From contig MGRI01000067.1 in the NCBI GenBank assembly GCA_001798105.1, forward strand, positions 2,062 to 22,553: DNA of 20,492 bases, in the 5' to 3' direction. The DNA comes from Deltaproteobacteria bacterium RIFCSPHIGHO2_02_FULL_40_11. Its GTDB lineage: Bacteria; Bdellovibrionota; JACOXK01; 2-02-FULL-40-11. The notes below the pieces were generated by a model, which was given only the letters and a program-made list of their open reading frames with translations, searched no databases and was not told where the DNA came from. Within the stretch, counting starts at the first letter, position 1; every line of letters starts with the position of its first letter. This document shows positions 1 to 7,272 of the stretch, in pieces. A program made the translations under genes and the position numbers.

Positions 1-638
1 AACACGTCTTCACAGACAACGCCAATAGCCTTTCCATTTTCCATTTTCATAGACTTCATTTCGACGTAATTTGAAACCAAAGCCCCCTTTTGATTCGCCA
101 ATTTTGCAATTTCCAGGGTCAGCCATGCGTCATTTGAAAACGCATCGTAAAACACAAATCCTCCTTGCAGTCCTTTGGATTTTAGGTGTGGAAATTTTTG
201 AAGCAACTTTTTGGCACCATAAGCACGGTGCCATTTAAAACTTCGAAAAAATGCGAAAATTTCATAAAACCACATCCCCAGCCACAATTTTGAAAAACGC
301 ACCCGTGTGTCTTTATAAATCGGAAAGACAAAGGGCAAGGGTTTTACCAAATGGGGAAAATGCGTGCGCAAAAAATGTCTTTCTTGAACTGCTTCAAACA
401 CAAGTTTAAATTGCCTGGTTTCCAAATACCGCATGCCGCCATGAATGAGCTTTGAAGATTTGGAACTTGTCCCACTTGCAAAATCTTCTTTTTCAATCAG
501 CCCCACTTTTAGGCCCCTTGTCGCCGCATCCCAGGCAATCCCACAGCCTGTAATGCCGCCTCCAATCACTAAAATATCCAACTTTTCTTGCTTAAGGCGC
601 AAAATATTTTTGAGACGTGTTTGATTGGAAAATTCCAT
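1..638 (-). CDS. glpD: FAD-dependent glycerol-3-phosphate dehydrogenase, N-terminal part (runs off window)
   Basis: The first 212 codons are present; the C-terminus lies beyond the left edge. The N-terminal dinucleotide-binding motif GGGITG is at residues 26-31 and is followed at 58-73 by SSKSSKLIHGGMRYLE, a hallmark of the GlpD/GlpA family. Members oxidise sn-glycerol 3-phosphate to dihydroxyacetone phosphate at the membrane and pass electrons to quinone. The start ATG (638-636) lies only two bases after the stop of the upstream flavoprotein gene, so the two are almost certainly co-transcribed and translationally coupled. Pairing with an alkyl-DHAP-synthase-like enzyme is suggestive, because DHAP and glycerol 3-phosphate interconvert at the entry to ether-lipid and glycerolipid synthesis. 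Whether it serves catabolism or lipid synthesis cannot be told from this fragment. Confidence 0.93.
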   Translation of the reverse strand, partial: MEFSNQTRLKNILRLKQEKLDILVIGGGITGCGIAWDAATRGLKVGLIEKEDFASGTSSKSSKLIHGGMRYLETRQFKLVFEAVQERHFLRTHFPHLVKPLPFVFPIYKDTRVRFSKLWLGMWFYEIFAFFRSFKWHRAYGAKKLLQKFPHLKSKGLQGGFVFYDAFSNDAWLTLEIAKLANQKGALVSNYVEMKSMKMENGKAIGVVCEDV

Positions 639-640
639 TT

Positions 641-2287
641 TTATTGAATCACTTTCTGTGGATTTAAAATCGATTCCGGATCTAAGCTTTGTTTCATGTT
701 TTTAAGAACTTTCACAAATTCTGGCCCATGCTCTTCTTTTAAAAAATCCCGGTGATCGATACCAATCCCATGGTGATGCGAAAGCGTTCCGCCTTGTTTT
801 AAAATCGTTTCTGTTACATGGTGTTTGATCTCTTTCATTTGTTTCAGAGGATCTTCCTTAAATTTTGTTAAAAACGTAAAATAAAGACACGCTCCGGTTA
901 AATAAATATGAGACACATGGCAAAACACCATGCCGTTTGAACCTATTTTTTTTTGAGTTTCTACTAAGACATGCTGATAGAGCGAGAAGACAGTATCCCA
1001 GGATGTTGCCGTTTCAAATGTATCTGTTAAAATTTTAGAATCTAAAAGCGCGTCTCTTAAATAGGGAAGCTGAAACCTGGAATGAAACCAATTTTGTGCG
1101 GGTTTTTGCCCCAAACACAAAGCTTTTGGGCATATTTTTTGAACGGAACGCATCTGCGCCCGAACGGATTCAGATGTGCCTTGAAAGCCTACCAAAAGAT
1201 AACACATTTTAGAGGGTTCAATTTTTTTAAATTTTAAAAGAAGTGAAAAAAATTTCTTTTGAAAAAAAGATGTTTTACTTTTTTTCATTTTCAAAAAAAG
1301 GTGGGTTTCTAAAGGATCTGAAAGCCTGGCAATGAGTGGGTCTAGATCATTTTCTTTTATCTGCCGTAAGGCTTCAATTCCCGCCTCAAAGCTTGGAAAT
1401 AAATAACTTTGATACTGTGTTTTTTGGGGCAAAGGATGAATTTGCATCACAGCTTCGGTAATCACACCAAAAATCCCTTCACTCCCCACAAGCATTTCTT
1501 TAAAAGACGGACCTGTACTGGAAGCTGGAACCTTTCGTGTTTCTACAATGCCCTGAGAAGTCACCATGCGAACAGAAACCACTTGATCTGAAATATTTCC
1601 ATAAAACGTTGAAAATTGCCCCGATCCTCGGGTGGCAATCCATCCGCCCAGCGTTGAAAATTCAAAAGATTGTGGGAAATGCCCCAAGGTATATTTTTTT
1701 TCATTCAATTTTTTTTCTAAATCTGGCCCCAAAATACCTGCTTGAATGCGTGCTGTATGAGTGCGGGGATTCATTTCTAAAACTTGATTGAGACACTGCA
1801 AATTCAGCGTAAGCAAAGCCCTGTGATTTTCATTTTTCCTGGGATGCACGCCTCCTAATACACTCGACCCGCCTCCAAAGGGGACAACACTGATCTTTGA
1901 AGATTCACAAGAAGATGCACAAAACTGTAAAATTTTTAAAATTTCAGCTTCCGTTTTTGGAAAAAGAACGCAGTCTGGGGCTTCAAGCCGTTTTAAAGCT
2001 TTAGCTTGAATGAGATCAACCGTGCTTTTTCCCAAGCTATGATACAAGCGCGTTGCATGATCATGATAAACATTCTTTTCGCCAACAATTGCACCTAATG
2101 ACTGAAGATCTTCGGAAGTGAGCCGCACAGCAGGCAATTCAATTTCATCTTCTTTGGGAAGCTTTTGATCTGTATGAAGGGCCCCGAATCTTTCTTCGAG
2201 CGCTTCATAGAATTTTGGCGCTTCTCGAAGATTCCACGATTGATGGAGATCTCCCCACCCCCAAAATTTACGTAAATAGGATTTCAT
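641..2287 (-). CDS. FAD-binding oxidase, alkyldihydroxyacetonephosphate synthase-like
   Basis: A 548-residue protein of the FAD-binding-4 (VAO/PCMH) superfamily, closest in motif order to alkyl-DHAP synthase (AGPS), which exchanges the acyl chain of acyl-DHAP for a fatty alcohol to make ether lipid. It has the N-terminal WGWGD typical of bacterial members, the FAD pyrophosphate loop PFGGGSSVLGG, the STLGGWIATRGSG stretch, then STGP and GSEGIFGVITEA in the order seen in AGPS. The C-terminal half has GACLYFTF and the SHHHGIG triple-His motif, which in AGPS belongs to the active site. Length fits bacterial members. It sits 11 bases downstream of leucine dehydrogenase and 2 bases upstream of glpD. 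No clear ribosome binding site precedes the ATG. Many bacterial relatives lack proven AGPS activity, so D-lactate/2-hydroxyacid oxidase remains an alternative. Confidence 0.85.
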   Translation of the reverse strand: MKSYLRKFWGWGDLHQSWNLREAPKFYEALEERFGALHTDQKLPKEDEIELPAVRLTSEDLQSLGAIVGEKNVYHDHATRLYHSLGKSTVDLIQAKALKRLEAPDCVLFPKTEAEILKILQFCASSCESSKISVVPFGGGSSVLGGVHPRKNENHRALLTLNLQCLNQVLEMNPRTHTARIQAGILGPDLEKKLNEKKYTLGHFPQSFEFSTLGGWIATRGSGQFSTFYGNISDQVVSVRMVTSQGIVETRKVPASSTGPSFKEMLVGSEGIFGVITEAVMQIHPLPQKTQYQSYLFPSFEAGIEALRQIKENDLDPLIARLSDPLETHLFLKMKKSKTSFFQKKFFSLLLKFKKIEPSKMCYLLVGFQGTSESVRAQMRSVQKICPKALCLGQKPAQNWFHSRFQLPYLRDALLDSKILTDTFETATSWDTVFSLYQHVLVETQKKIGSNGMVFCHVSHIYLTGACLYFTFLTKFKEDPLKQMKEIKHHVTETILKQGGTLSHHHGIGIDHRDFLKEEHGPEFVKVLKNMKQSLDPESILNPQKVIQ

Positions 2288-2298
2288 ACGACGTGTAA

Positions 2299-3399
2299 TT
2301 AATCTTTTGGATTTTCGCGCCGGATACGGTCTGGGTTTAAACGATGCGATCTTCTGATATTGCCAAGATTTCGAATACGTTCTTCCGCCAATTGATTGGC
2401 CGAAAGCTGCGGACAGAGTTTTTGTTTTTTTGAAATTTCAAAAATGCGCTTCAAATGATGATAAATATTCTTTGTTAAAAGCTTTGCCCGATATTCCGAA
2501 TAACCTTCAATCTCTAAAGCAACGTTAATCAGTCCTCCAGAATTAATCACATAATCCGGTGCGTATAAAATATTCCTTTCTAATATTTGTTTTCCAAGGT
2601 CGTCTGAAGATAACTGATTATTTGCACTTCCCGCAATGATTTTTGCTTTCAGCCTAGGAAGGGTATGTTCATTCAAAATTCCCCCCATGGCACACGGCGA
2701 AAAAATATCGCATTCCACATCATAAATTTTTTGTGGATCTACAATTTCAACGCCAAGCTCTGAAACTGCTTTTTCACAAAGACTTGTATCCACATCGCAC
2801 GCAATTACTTTTGCCCCATGCTCTTTTAAATATCGGCTCAGCCAATACCCCACATGTCCCAACCCTTGCAGCGCAACGGTAATATCTTTTAAATTTTTAC
2901 CATGCCCCCGCTGATCTAAACACGCAAAAATGCCTTGTAAGACCCCATACGCAGTCATGGGGGATGGATCTCCACTGCCACCATGTGATTTGGATAACCC
3001 CACCACATAGTCGGTTTCCATAAAAATGTACTCCATATCATGAACATCCATCCCCACGTCTTCTCCCGTAATAAATTGTCCATTCAATCGATTGACATAG
3101 GCGCCGAAAGCTCGAAATAAACTTTCAGACTTATCTTTTTTGGGATCTGCAAGGATGACTGCTTTACCACCCCCAAAATTAAGACCACTGGCGGCAGATT
3201 TATAGGTCATGCCTTTTGACAATCGTAATACATCTTTTAAAGCTTCCTCTTCGGTAGGATAGGGATACATTCGGGTGCCCCCCAGGGCTGGGCCCAAAGA
3301 TGTATTGTGAATGGCAATGATTGCACGGAGTCCAATAGAGGGATTGGAACAAAACACAACCTGCTCGTGGCCCATCTCTTGTATGAGGTCAAAAGGCAT
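2299..3399 (-). CDS. leuDH: Leucine (branched-chain amino acid) dehydrogenase
   Basis: A 366-residue NAD-dependent amino-acid dehydrogenase of the Glu/Leu/Phe/Val family, which reversibly deaminates leucine, valine and isoleucine to 2-oxo acids. It opens with MGHEQVVFC and LGPALGGTRMYPYP, has the catalytic-lysine loop GLNFGGGKAVI, the catalytic-aspartate stretch TGEDVGMDVHDMEYI, the Rossmann motif GLGHVG, and IAGSANNQL and YAPDYVINSGGLINVA near the C-terminus. These match leucine dehydrogenases closely along the whole length. I start at ATG 3399 because homologues begin a few residues before the GHEQVVFC motif; an in-frame GTG at 3444 would add 15 unconserved residues and overlap the regulator gene. 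No Shine-Dalgarno precedes 3399, so a very short leader or leaderless message is possible. It is first in the leuDH-AGPS-like-glpD run, with an Fnr-like box 40-51 bases upstream. Confidence 0.92.
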   Translation of the reverse strand: MPFDLIQEMGHEQVVFCSNPSIGLRAIIAIHNTSLGPALGGTRMYPYPTEEEALKDVLRLSKGMTYKSAASGLNFGGGKAVILADPKKDKSESLFRAFGAYVNRLNGQFITGEDVGMDVHDMEYIFMETDYVVGLSKSHGGSGDPSPMTAYGVLQGIFACLDQRGHGKNLKDITVALQGLGHVGYWLSRYLKEHGAKVIACDVDTSLCEKAVSELGVEIVDPQKIYDVECDIFSPCAMGGILNEHTLPRLKAKIIAGSANNQLSSDDLGKQILERNILYAPDYVINSGGLINVALEIEGYSEYRAKLLTKNIYHHLKRIFEISKKQKLCPQLSANQLAEERIRNLGNIRRSHRLNPDRIRRENPKD

Positions 3400-3438
3400 G
3401 ACAAAGCATAAAATCTCAGAAGATCCAAGAAATGTGTA

Positions 3439-3450
3439 TGACACACGTCA
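3439..3450 (-). promoter_or_regulatory. Fnr-like box upstream of leuDH
   Basis: TGAC-ACAC-GTCA on the plus strand, an inverted repeat with N4 spacing. It overlaps the stop codon of the Crp/Fnr gene and lies 40-51 bases before the leuDH ATG. On the minus strand GATTTT (3415-3410) lies 32 bases centre-to-centre from the box, the spacing of class II Fnr promoters, and TATGCT (3410-3405) lies 37 bases away. Either would put the transcript start within a few bases of the ATG, consistent with the missing ribosome binding site. Binding is inferred. Confidence 0.5.
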
Positions 3451-4134
3451 GTTTTTGGTAGAAAAAAGATGTTTGGGATCAGAAATAGAAATATTTTTTG
3501 CCTTTAATTCAATCAATCCTTCGCTTTTCCATTTTGAAAGAATGCGAATCACGGTTTCAGATCTTGCGCCCACCAAAGATGCAATTTCATCTCGCGACAA
3601 GGGAAGTTCAACCGGTTTACCGGCAGAACCTTTTGTCAAAAGTTCTAAGAAATAAGCCAAGCGCGCCTCAACACTTTTGGTGAGCAGATCCTGATAGCGC
3701 TCTTCCGATTGCCCCAATTCACGACACATTTTTTTGAGTAAAGAATAAATAATGTCTGGCGAATTTTGAATGAGTTTTTCAATGCCTTCTTTTTCAATAA
3801 AACAAATCGTGCATTCGGAAATGGCTTGTGCCGAAGCTGCATAATTTTCTCCCGAAAAAAAAGATCGATACCCTAAAATATCACTTTCTTTACTGAGCCG
3901 AATAATTTGTTCTTTGCCATTGTCTGCCGTTTTAAAAACTTTCACCATGCCAGAAAACATACAAAACAAACCATGCGGCGTTTCACCTTCATGAAAAATG
4001 GGTTCATGCTTTTTATAAATTTTTGTAACTTTATGATCTTTTAAATAGGTGAGTTTTTCGTCATTCAAGTCACAAAAAAGACTATGCCCTCTGGAATGAC
4101 AAATTTTACAATCAATCGAGGCAATGGATTTCAT
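3448..4134 (-). CDS. Crp/Fnr-family transcriptional regulator with Fnr-type cysteines
   Basis: A 228-residue regulator: N-terminal Cys-rich tail, cyclic-nucleotide-binding-type beta-roll, dimerisation helix and C-terminal winged helix-turn-helix. From the ATG at 4134 the cysteines are C9, C12 and C21 (CKICHSRGHSLFC), plus C108 and C111 in the middle (SECTIC). Three N-terminal cysteines plus one central one is the arrangement that holds the oxygen-labile [4Fe-4S] cluster in FNR, so oxygen or NO sensing is likely. The recognition helix reads ARSETVIRILSKW: Glu193 and Arg197 match the DNA-reading Glu209 and Arg213 of E. coli FNR, but Ile196 replaces Ser212. I chose 4134 over an upstream TTG because GAGGGG sits five bases before it. 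An Fnr-like box 49-60 bases upstream suggests autoregulation. Confidence 0.9.
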   Translation of the reverse strand: MKSIASIDCKICHSRGHSLFCDLNDEKLTYLKDHKVTKIYKKHEPIFHEGETPHGLFCMFSGMVKVFKTADNGKEQIIRLSKESDILGYRSFFSGENYAASAQAISECTICFIEKEGIEKLIQNSPDIIYSLLKKMCRELGQSEERYQDLLTKSVEARLAYFLELLTKGSAGKPVELPLSRDEIASLVGARSETVIRILSKWKSEGLIELKAKNISISDPKHLFSTKN

Positions 4135-4182
4135 TCTGCCCCTCGTGTACCATAGGGGTAAAAGATGTTCAACAAACAAATC

Positions 4183-4194
4183 TGACTTAGATCA
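4183..4194 (-). promoter_or_regulatory. Fnr-like box upstream of the Crp/Fnr gene
   Basis: TGAC-TTAG-ATCA on the plus strand, with N4 spacing, in the 68-base gap between the thioesterase stop and the regulator start. Its centre is about 54 bases before the regulator ATG. TATGGT (minus strand, 4154-4149) is the only -10-like hexamer nearby and lies 37 bases centre-to-centre, the same offset as TATGCT at leuDH. Autoregulation, positive or negative, is inferred from position alone. Confidence 0.45.
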
Positions 4195-4202
4195 TGAAAT
4201 TT

Positions 4203-4652
4203 TTAAAGGCTTGCGGTGTGTCTTTCGTACTGGGAAAGGGCATCTATGAAATACTGGGGAATTTCAATACTCTGACATTTTTTAGGATCCACCAAAGAAA
4301 CACAACACACGCCACTGGCAACGCTTTGACGACCCGCTTTTTGACAAATCTCAAAACAGGCTTGAAACTGCTCTTTTTGAATATCATGAATTTTTAAAGA
4401 GATCATCAGCTCATCATCATAAAAGGCACTTCTTTTAAAGTTACATTCCATGGATTTAATACTTGTGTATAAGTCCTGCGCCCAATGATTCGGATAGGAA
4501 AAGCGCAGGTTTCTTAAAAACTCTGTTAAAACAATATCAAAGTAATTTAAAAAACTGGCCCCTAAAACCTGTCCCAAACGATCGGTTTCATGGTTTCGAA
4601 CCCGAAGCGGGTATTCAAACTGAAAAGAACTTTTTTTATTCTTTTTTCCCAT
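4203..4652 (-). CDS. Hot-dog fold acyl-CoA thioesterase (YbgC/4HBT-like)
   Basis: A 149-residue protein with the 4HBT hot-dog signature near the N-terminus: RVRNHETDRLGQVLGASF followed by LNYFDIVLTEFLR, corresponding to the (Y/H)xTDxxGxV...YFE pattern of YbgC-like thioesterases, with the central helix after it. This family hydrolyses acyl-CoA or acyl-ACP thioesters; substrate chain length cannot be read from the sequence. The length is normal for the family. The ATG at 4652 has only a weak Shine-Dalgarno. It is separated by 68 bases from the downstream regulator gene with no obvious terminator between, so read-through into the regulator is possible. It is divergent from the HI0933 flavoprotein and shares an upstream region containing an Fnr-like box. 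Confidence 0.78.
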   Translation of the reverse strand: MGKKNKKSSFQFEYPLRVRNHETDRLGQVLGASFLNYFDIVLTEFLRNLRFSYPNHWAQDLYTSIKSMECNFKRSAFYDDELMISLKIHDIQKEQFQACFEICQKAGRQSVASGVCCVSLVDPKKCQSIEIPQYFIDALSQYERHTASL

Positions 4653-4857
4653 AAGTAAGAATCAACATAGTATAAAAAAAAGGGTTTAGATATGACACAT
4701 GTCATTTTTTGAAAGAAAAACCCTCCTCCTTTATATGTAGATTAAAATGCTTTAATAACAAAGCTGACTTTTTATCCATCTTTTTGCCAAGACAGGGATT
4801 TTCTTGCCCAAATCTCCAGAAGAGGTCAGTATGTTTTTAGAATAAATGGGGGAAAAC
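4653..4857. promoter_or_regulatory. Divergent intergenic region with Fnr-like box at 4693-4704
   Basis: This 205-base spacer separates the thioesterase (minus) from the HI0933 flavoprotein (plus). It holds TGAC-ACAT-GTCA at 4693-4704, a perfect ATGAC-N4-GTCAT dyad including the outer bases. On the minus strand TATGTT (4669-4664) lies 32 bases from the box centre, the class II Fnr spacing; TATACT (4674-4669) is another -10-like hexamer. On the plus strand TTATAT (4731-4736) lies 35 bases away. Which direction, if either, is controlled cannot be decided. I see no further gene or RNA in the rest of the spacer. Confidence 0.5.
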
Positions 4858-6039
4858 GTGAAAGTTTATGACGTTATTGTGATTGGGGGGGGAGCTGCGG
4901 GGCTCATGTGTGCCCTACAGGCAGGGCATAGAAACCGAAAAGTGCTTATCCTCGAGCACACCCAAAAAATTGGAGCAAAGATTCTAATCTCCGGAGGCGG
5001 GCGGTGTAATTTTACAAATCTTTCAGTGTCTTCCGCTCAGTATGTTTCTCAAAATTCTCATTTTTGTAAATCCGCACTTTCCAGATTTCAACCCAGTGAT
5101 TTTATTCATTTTGTAAAAAAACACAAAATTAAATTTCATGAAAAAAAACTAGGACAGCTTTTTTGCGATCACAGAGCTCAAGATATTTTAAATATGCTCA
5201 TTGCTGAATGCGAACAGGCCAACGTTGAAATCAAAAGGGGCTACACAGCTAAAAGTATTTCTAAAATCAATGCACAGTTTCACCTTAAAATTCACCAAGA
5301 AGAATATGCATGTTCTTCATTGGTGATTGCCACTGGGGGGTTATCGATTCCCAAGTTAGGTGCCACGGCCTTTGGCTATGAGGTCGCCAAACAATTTGGA
5401 TTAAAAAGAGTGCCCACGCGGGCTGCACTGGATGGATTTATTTTAAACCCCTCTGAAATTGATTTTTTCTCTACACTCTCCGGAATTTCTCTAGACTGCG
5501 TGGTTTCATGTCATAAAGAAAAATTTAGAGAAAATATTCTTTTCACACATCGTGGCTTAAGTGGCCCCGCCGCACTTCAAGCTTCTTTATATTGGAATCC
5601 TGGGGATAGTATTAAAATTGATCTTTTACCGAATTTAAATTCTTATGCGTGGTTATTGAAAAACAAAAAAGAAAAACTCCGTTTAGAGATAAAAAATTTA
5701 CTTTCTAAAGTCTGGCCCGAAAGATTTGCAGAGTTTTTTTGTGCACACCAAGGCCTAACGCATAAAACGCTCCAAGAGATTAAAGACAGGGAGCTTGAAG
5801 CCTTTTCAAAAAATATTCATGCCTGGACGCTACGTCCTTTAGAAACGGTAGGCTATTCAAAAGCTGAAGTTACACGCGGCGGCATAGATACAGATGAGCT
5901 ATCCTCGAAAACCATGGAAGCCAAGAAAGTTCCTGGTCTCTACTTTATTGGAGAAGTGGTCGATGTCACAGGTCAACTCGGCGGTTATAACTTCCAATGG
6001 GCCTGGGCTTCCGGGTGGGCCGCCGGCCAAGTCGTTTAA
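4858..6039 (+). CDS. NAD(P)/FAD-dependent oxidoreductase, HI0933/BaiN family
   Basis: A flavoprotein of about 393 residues. The N-terminus has the Rossmann FAD motif VIGGGAAGLMCALQA, followed by KILISGGGRCNFTN, the diagnostic HI0933-family motif. TGGLSIPKLGATAFGYEVA is mid-protein, TRAALDGF follows, and the C-terminus has VTRGGID, MEAKKVPGLYFIGEVVDVTG and GGYNFQWAWASGWAAG, all typical of this family. The family includes BaiN-like enzymes, but the physiological substrate of most members is unknown. GTG at 4858 is preferred because GGGGG lies about five bases upstream and homologues begin close to the Rossmann motif; an in-frame ATG at 4846 without a ribosome binding site would add four residues. 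The stop codon TAA overlaps, on the opposite strand, the stop of mobA: both use the shared TTAA at 6036-6039. Confidence 0.88.
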   Translation: MKVYDVIVIGGGAAGLMCALQAGHRNRKVLILEHTQKIGAKILISGGGRCNFTNLSVSSAQYVSQNSHFCKSALSRFQPSDFIHFVKKHKIKFHEKKLGQLFCDHRAQDILNMLIAECEQANVEIKRGYTAKSISKINAQFHLKIHQEEYACSSLVIATGGLSIPKLGATAFGYEVAKQFGLKRVPTRAALDGFILNPSEIDFFSTLSGISLDCVVSCHKEKFRENILFTHRGLSGPAALQASLYWNPGDSIKIDLLPNLNSYAWLLKNKKEKLRLEIKNLLSKVWPERFAEFFCAHQGLTHKTLQEIKDRELEAFSKNIHAWTLRPLETVGYSKAEVTRGGIDTDELSSKTMEAKKVPGLYFIGEVVDVTGQLGGYNFQWAWASGWAAGQVV

Positions 6040-6617
6040 GGGGAGATGCCTGGCACATTGAAATTCTCAAAAACGCTTAAAGAAATACCCTGCGCCTTCC
6101 AAAAAGAAGCCTCTAAAATTTTTCTTTTTCCTGAAGATGTGCTTAAAATAAATTGACTTAAACCATAGCTTTTTTGCAGGCCAAAGCTTTTCAATTCAAA
6201 ATATAAATCTTTTGAATATCTTCCAACCAAGGGATGCAGTTGATGGGTTTTTGGAACCACAACTGAAAAATCATGGGGCTGGGTTGCAATGAAGTTTAAA
6301 CACTGGGGCGTCATCTGTGGCATATCACACGGTAAACAAAGCATGTATTTTGTTTGAATATGGTTTAAGGCTGCGCACATCGCGGCCATCGGACCTTCGA
6401 GCGCCAAATCATCAAAAAGTATAGGATAAGAACGAAGTTCCTGTGGCACATCGTTTCGAAACACGCAGATCACGTCTTTACAAACAGATTTTAATAAGCG
6501 GAATGAAATTTCAAAAAGGGTTTCACCTTTAAATTTATAGAAACGCTTATCTGTTCCAAAGCGTTTGGATTGCCCCCCGCAAATCAAAACACCTGTCACG
6601 TCATTTAAGACAATCAT
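6036..6617 (-). CDS. mobA: Molybdenum cofactor guanylyltransferase MobA
   Basis: MobA joins GTP to molybdopterin to make the bis-MGD cofactor used by DMSO-reductase-family enzymes such as nitrate reductase and formate dehydrogenase. The nucleotidyltransferase signature LICGGQSKRFGTDK spans residues 11-24 and a metal-binding Asp lies in LPCDMP. Length is about 193 residues, normal for MobA. I start at ATG 6617, which places the GG motif at the usual distance from the N-terminus and overlaps moaE by 17 bases; upstream ATGs at 6653 would add an unconserved extension. It is the last gene of the Moco operon. Its presence shows the organism makes the guanine dinucleotide form of Moco, in keeping with nitrate reduction. 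Confidence 0.88.
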   Translation of the reverse strand: MIVLNDVTGVLICGGQSKRFGTDKRFYKFKGETLFEISFRLLKSVCKDVICVFRNDVPQELRSYPILFDDLALEGPMAAMCAALNHIQTKYMLCLPCDMPQMTPQCLNFIATQPHDFSVVVPKTHQLHPLVGRYSKDLYFELKSFGLQKSYGLSQFILSTSSGKRKILEASFWKAQGISLSVFENFNVPGISP

Positions 6618-7026
6618 CTTTGCATCCAATCCATTTTGATTTTTCTGTGTCATAAAATTCTTTTTTCCAAATCGGGACAACAGACTTTAAGCCATTTAAT
6701 AAAAACTGGCAGGCTTCAAAAGCATCTTTCCTATGCGCACTTGAAAGTAATACACAGACAGCAATATCTCCAATATCTAAAGTTCCAATACGATGCACAA
6801 AAACACATCGCGTAATATTCCTGATACGATCGACAAGCTTTTTCATTTCTTTTTCCGCCATCTCTGAGTAAGCCTGGTACGCTAGCTTTGTAACAGACAG
6901 CCCCTCATTGTGATTTCGAACACATCCTAAAAATTCCACATACGCGCCACAAGAAGGGTGTTTAACCCACTTCCGATAAGGTTCAACGTCGATGGGCTTT
7001 GAAACTACTTTTACAATTTGAGACAT
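6601..7026 (-). CDS. moaE: Molybdopterin synthase catalytic subunit MoaE
   Basis: MoaE is the large subunit of molybdopterin synthase and inserts the dithiolene sulphurs, delivered by MoaD thiocarboxylate, into cyclic pyranopterin phosphate. The 141-residue sequence has the family pattern in order: GAYVEFLGCVRNHNEG, LAYQAYSEMAEKEM, VHRIGTLDIGDIAV, SSAHRKDAFEAC and the lysine-rich PIWKKE near the C-terminus, which includes the active-site lysine region. The start ATG abuts the moaD stop codon exactly, and the 3' end overlaps mobA. Length and motifs are ordinary. Confidence 0.95.
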   Translation of the reverse strand: MSQIVKVVSKPIDVEPYRKWVKHPSCGAYVEFLGCVRNHNEGLSVTKLAYQAYSEMAEKEMKKLVDRIRNITRCVFVHRIGTLDIGDIAVCVLLSSAHRKDAFEACQFLLNGLKSVVPIWKKEFYDTEKSKWIGCKDDCLK

Positions 7027-7272
7027 CTACCCTCCTGCAACCGGCGGAATAAATGCCAATTCATCGTCCGAATTTAATTTTGTAGCCGACTGCACATAAG
7101 ATTGATTCACTGCAAACATTGTATTTTTAAACAATTGATGGGCATGTGGATTTTTATGAAGCACCTTAAAAAATACATCGCGTACCGTTGTATGTTCAGA
7201 AATCTCTACTTCCATTTCATCTTTTTGAAACAACGTTTCGTAATAGGCAAAAAATTTAAGCTTTATTTTCAC
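7027..7272 (-). CDS. moaD: Molybdopterin synthase sulfur-carrier subunit MoaD
   Basis: An 81-residue ubiquitin-fold protein that ends in PPVAGG. The terminal Gly-Gly is adenylated by MoeB and converted to a thiocarboxylate that supplies sulphur to MoaE. The preceding DELAFIPPVAGG is the canonical MoaD tail. The start is GTG at 7272, which overlaps the moeB stop as GTGA, so translational coupling is expected. There is a direct junction to moaE. A ThiS identity is unlikely given the moaE neighbour and the length. Confidence 0.93.
   Translation of the reverse strand: MKIKLKFFAYYETLFQKDEMEVEISEHTTVRDVFFKVLHKNPHAHQLFKNTMFAVNQSYVQSATKLNSDDELAFIPPVAGG

Noticed and set aside
3399..3444. An upstream GTG at 3444 as the start of leuDH
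   Set aside because: The extra 15 residues are not seen in leucine dehydrogenases and would begin inside the regulator gene and the Fnr-like box.
4592..4604. GGTTTCGAACCCG, which looks like the T-arm of a tRNA
   Set aside because: It lies inside the thioesterase coding region and no matching acceptor, D-arm or anticodon arm is visible around it.
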